From positions 1-51,324 of the forward strand of contig JACJZA010000020.1 of the NCBI GenBank assembly GCA_020635825.1: a stretch of DNA of 51,324 nucleotides, in the 5' to 3' direction. Source of the stretch: Flavobacteriales bacterium (GTDB lineage Bacteria > Bacteroidota > Bacteroidia > Flavobacteriales_E > Vicingaceae). The translations under genes and the position numbers were made by a program. Shown piece by piece: positions 50,394-51,324 of this stretch. Each line of letters begins with the position of its first letter. The first letter of the stretch is position 1. The notes under the pieces are model-generated. The model saw only the letters and a program-made list of their open reading frames with translations, searched no databases and was not told the origin of the DNA.

Positions 50394-51324
50394 TTATTGT
50401 TTAACATTTTCATAAATCGCCATAGCACATTTTTGACCATCAATGGCAGCACTCACAATTCCTCCTGCATATCCTGCCCCTTCGCCACATGGAAACAAAC
50501 CTTTAATTTCCGGATGTTCTAAACTTTCTCGGTCTCTAGGTATTTTAACAGGAGAAGAAGTTCTGCTTTCAACTGCCACAATAATCGCATCCTTCATTAA
50601 AAAACCTTTTATTTTTTTACCAAAATCCACAAAACCTTTTTGTAGGTGTTGAACAATATTTGCAGGAAGCACCTTGTGAATTTCGGTGGCAATTACACCG
50701 GGCTTGTAAGAACAATCAGGTAAACTGGTTGAAGGTTTGTTATTAATAAAATCCACCAAGCGTTGTGCGGGAGCTATTTGCCCGAAGTTGGTTACTGTAT
50801 TGTTTTTAGCAGCTTCAAAACAAGCTCTTTCAACACTTTCCTGAAACTTTAATCCTGCTAAGGGACCAAACTCTTTAAATGGAGTTAAATCTTCTTCTTC
50901 AACTGTTACCACAATACCGGAGTTTGCAAAAGGATTGTTTCTTTTGGAGGGCGACCAGCCATTGGTAACAATTTCTCCTGGTGCAGTGGCACATGGAGCT
51001 ATAATTCCACCAGGGCACATACAAAAAGAGAATACTCCTCTTTTTTTAACTTGTGTCACCAACTTATAAGAAGCAGGAGGGAGGAAGTCGCTTTTTACCT
51101 CGCAATGGTATTGATTGGTGTCAATTAGTTCTTGAGGATGTTCTACCCGAACTCCTATTGCAAAAGGTTTGTATTCTATTTTTATTTGCTTTTTATAGAG
51201 CAAATAAAAGATGTCTCTGGCAGAATGTCCGGTGGCCAATATTAGTTGATTGGCTTTGTATTCTTTCCCATTTTGATCGATAACTCCGTTGATTTGATTG
51301 TTTTCCAGTAAAATGTCCGCCAAC
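50394..51324 (-). CDS. FAD-dependent dehydrogenase (COG2509-like), 5' partial
   Basis: The 3' ~310 codons of a flavoprotein are present; the frame is open to the window edge, so the N-terminal FAD-binding motif is missing. Visible marks: LILATGHSARDIFYLL, CMCPGGIIAPCATAPGEIVTNGWSPSKR, and the C-terminal FAD motif LFPCGEGAGYAGGIVSAAIDGQKCA. This matches the uncharacterised COG2509 family of FAD-dependent dehydrogenases, close in fold to BaiN/YhiN-like proteins. The substrate is unknown. No terminator follows in the 66 bases before the DUF2911 gene. Confidence 0.9.
   Translation of the reverse strand, partial: LADILLENNQINGVIDQNGKEYKANQLILATGHSARDIFYLLYKKQIKIEYKPFAIGVRVEHPQELIDTNQYHCEVKSDFLPPASYKLVTQVKKRGVFSFCMCPGGIIAPCATAPGEIVTNGWSPSKRNNPFANSGIVVTVEEEDLTPFKEFGPLAGLKFQESVERACFEAAKNNTVTNFGQIAPAQRLVDFINNKPSTSLPDCSYKPGVIATEIHKVLPANIVQHLQKGFVDFGKKIKGFLMKDAIIVAVESRTSSPVKIPRDRESLEHPEIKGLFPCGEGAGYAGGIVSAAIDGQKCAMAIYENVKQ

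Overview
The window is AT-rich chromosomal DNA from a member of the Bacteroidota, most likely the order Flavobacteriales. This rests on T9SS sorting domains of both types (A and B), PorP/SprF and PorE-like envelope proteins, several promoters of the TTTG-N19/20-TAnnTTTG type, very few Shine-Dalgarno sequences, and common housekeeping genes of flavobacterial type (prfC, prmA, clpS, ssb, M48 protease, DUF2911). Genus and species cannot be read from the sequence. No tRNA, rRNA, CRISPR array or prophage was seen. No gene-free stretch exceeds about 200 bases.

Layout. 1-2056: 3' part of a 7TM-HD (PgpH-type) phosphodiesterase. 2058-6070 (minus): an operon of two tandem thioredoxin-domain lipid/thiol-type paralogs, a SCO1/SenC protein and a small lipoprotein; the paralogs arose by a tandem duplication that left a 30-bp relic of the SCO gene between them. 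6156-10801: alpha/beta hydrolase, release factor 3, a lipoprotein with a Pmp3-like tail, an unknown gene, a short SSB and a small zinc-ribbon protein. 10870-17333: lytic transglycosylase, V4R-sensor histidine kinase, tryptophan 2,3-dioxygenase, a lipoamide-dehydrogenase-like flavoprotein without its redox cysteines, an ACT-domain protein and a carboxypeptidase-regulatory-like protein.

17449-30807 is a plus-strand block: prmA, a 1479-aa exported protein of unknown function, a 2310-aa TPR/beta-propeller/coiled-coil protein with three SPOR-type domains, clpS and an M48 lipoprotein protease. 30825-40246 holds T9SS-related surface genes: a type A T9SS cargo with SBBP-like repeats, and a minus-strand set of a type B cargo (SBBP, PKD, gliding-type C-terminus), a PorP/SprF protein and a PorE-like protein. 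The last two have signal peptides encoded by 7-bp tandem repeats and lack any ATG start.

40393-43390 is a compact locus: a LuxR-type regulator with a degenerate receiver, an outer-membrane porin, an FMN-binding protein and a four-helix membrane protein. The regulator and porin genes share the same promoter and an inverted repeat at the presumed transcription start, so they are probably co-regulated. I read this locus as a possible envelope electron-transfer system; that is inference. 43446-48475: a PIG-L deacetylase fused to a ThuA-like domain, a RAYT (REP-associated transposase) with three matching REP hairpins, one of them inside its own coding sequence, and a sodium:solute symporter with a 32-aa partner protein. 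48495-49357 is an accessory patch: a HEPN-like gene bracketed by inverted repeats. The window ends with a DUF2911 protein and a partial FAD-dependent dehydrogenase.
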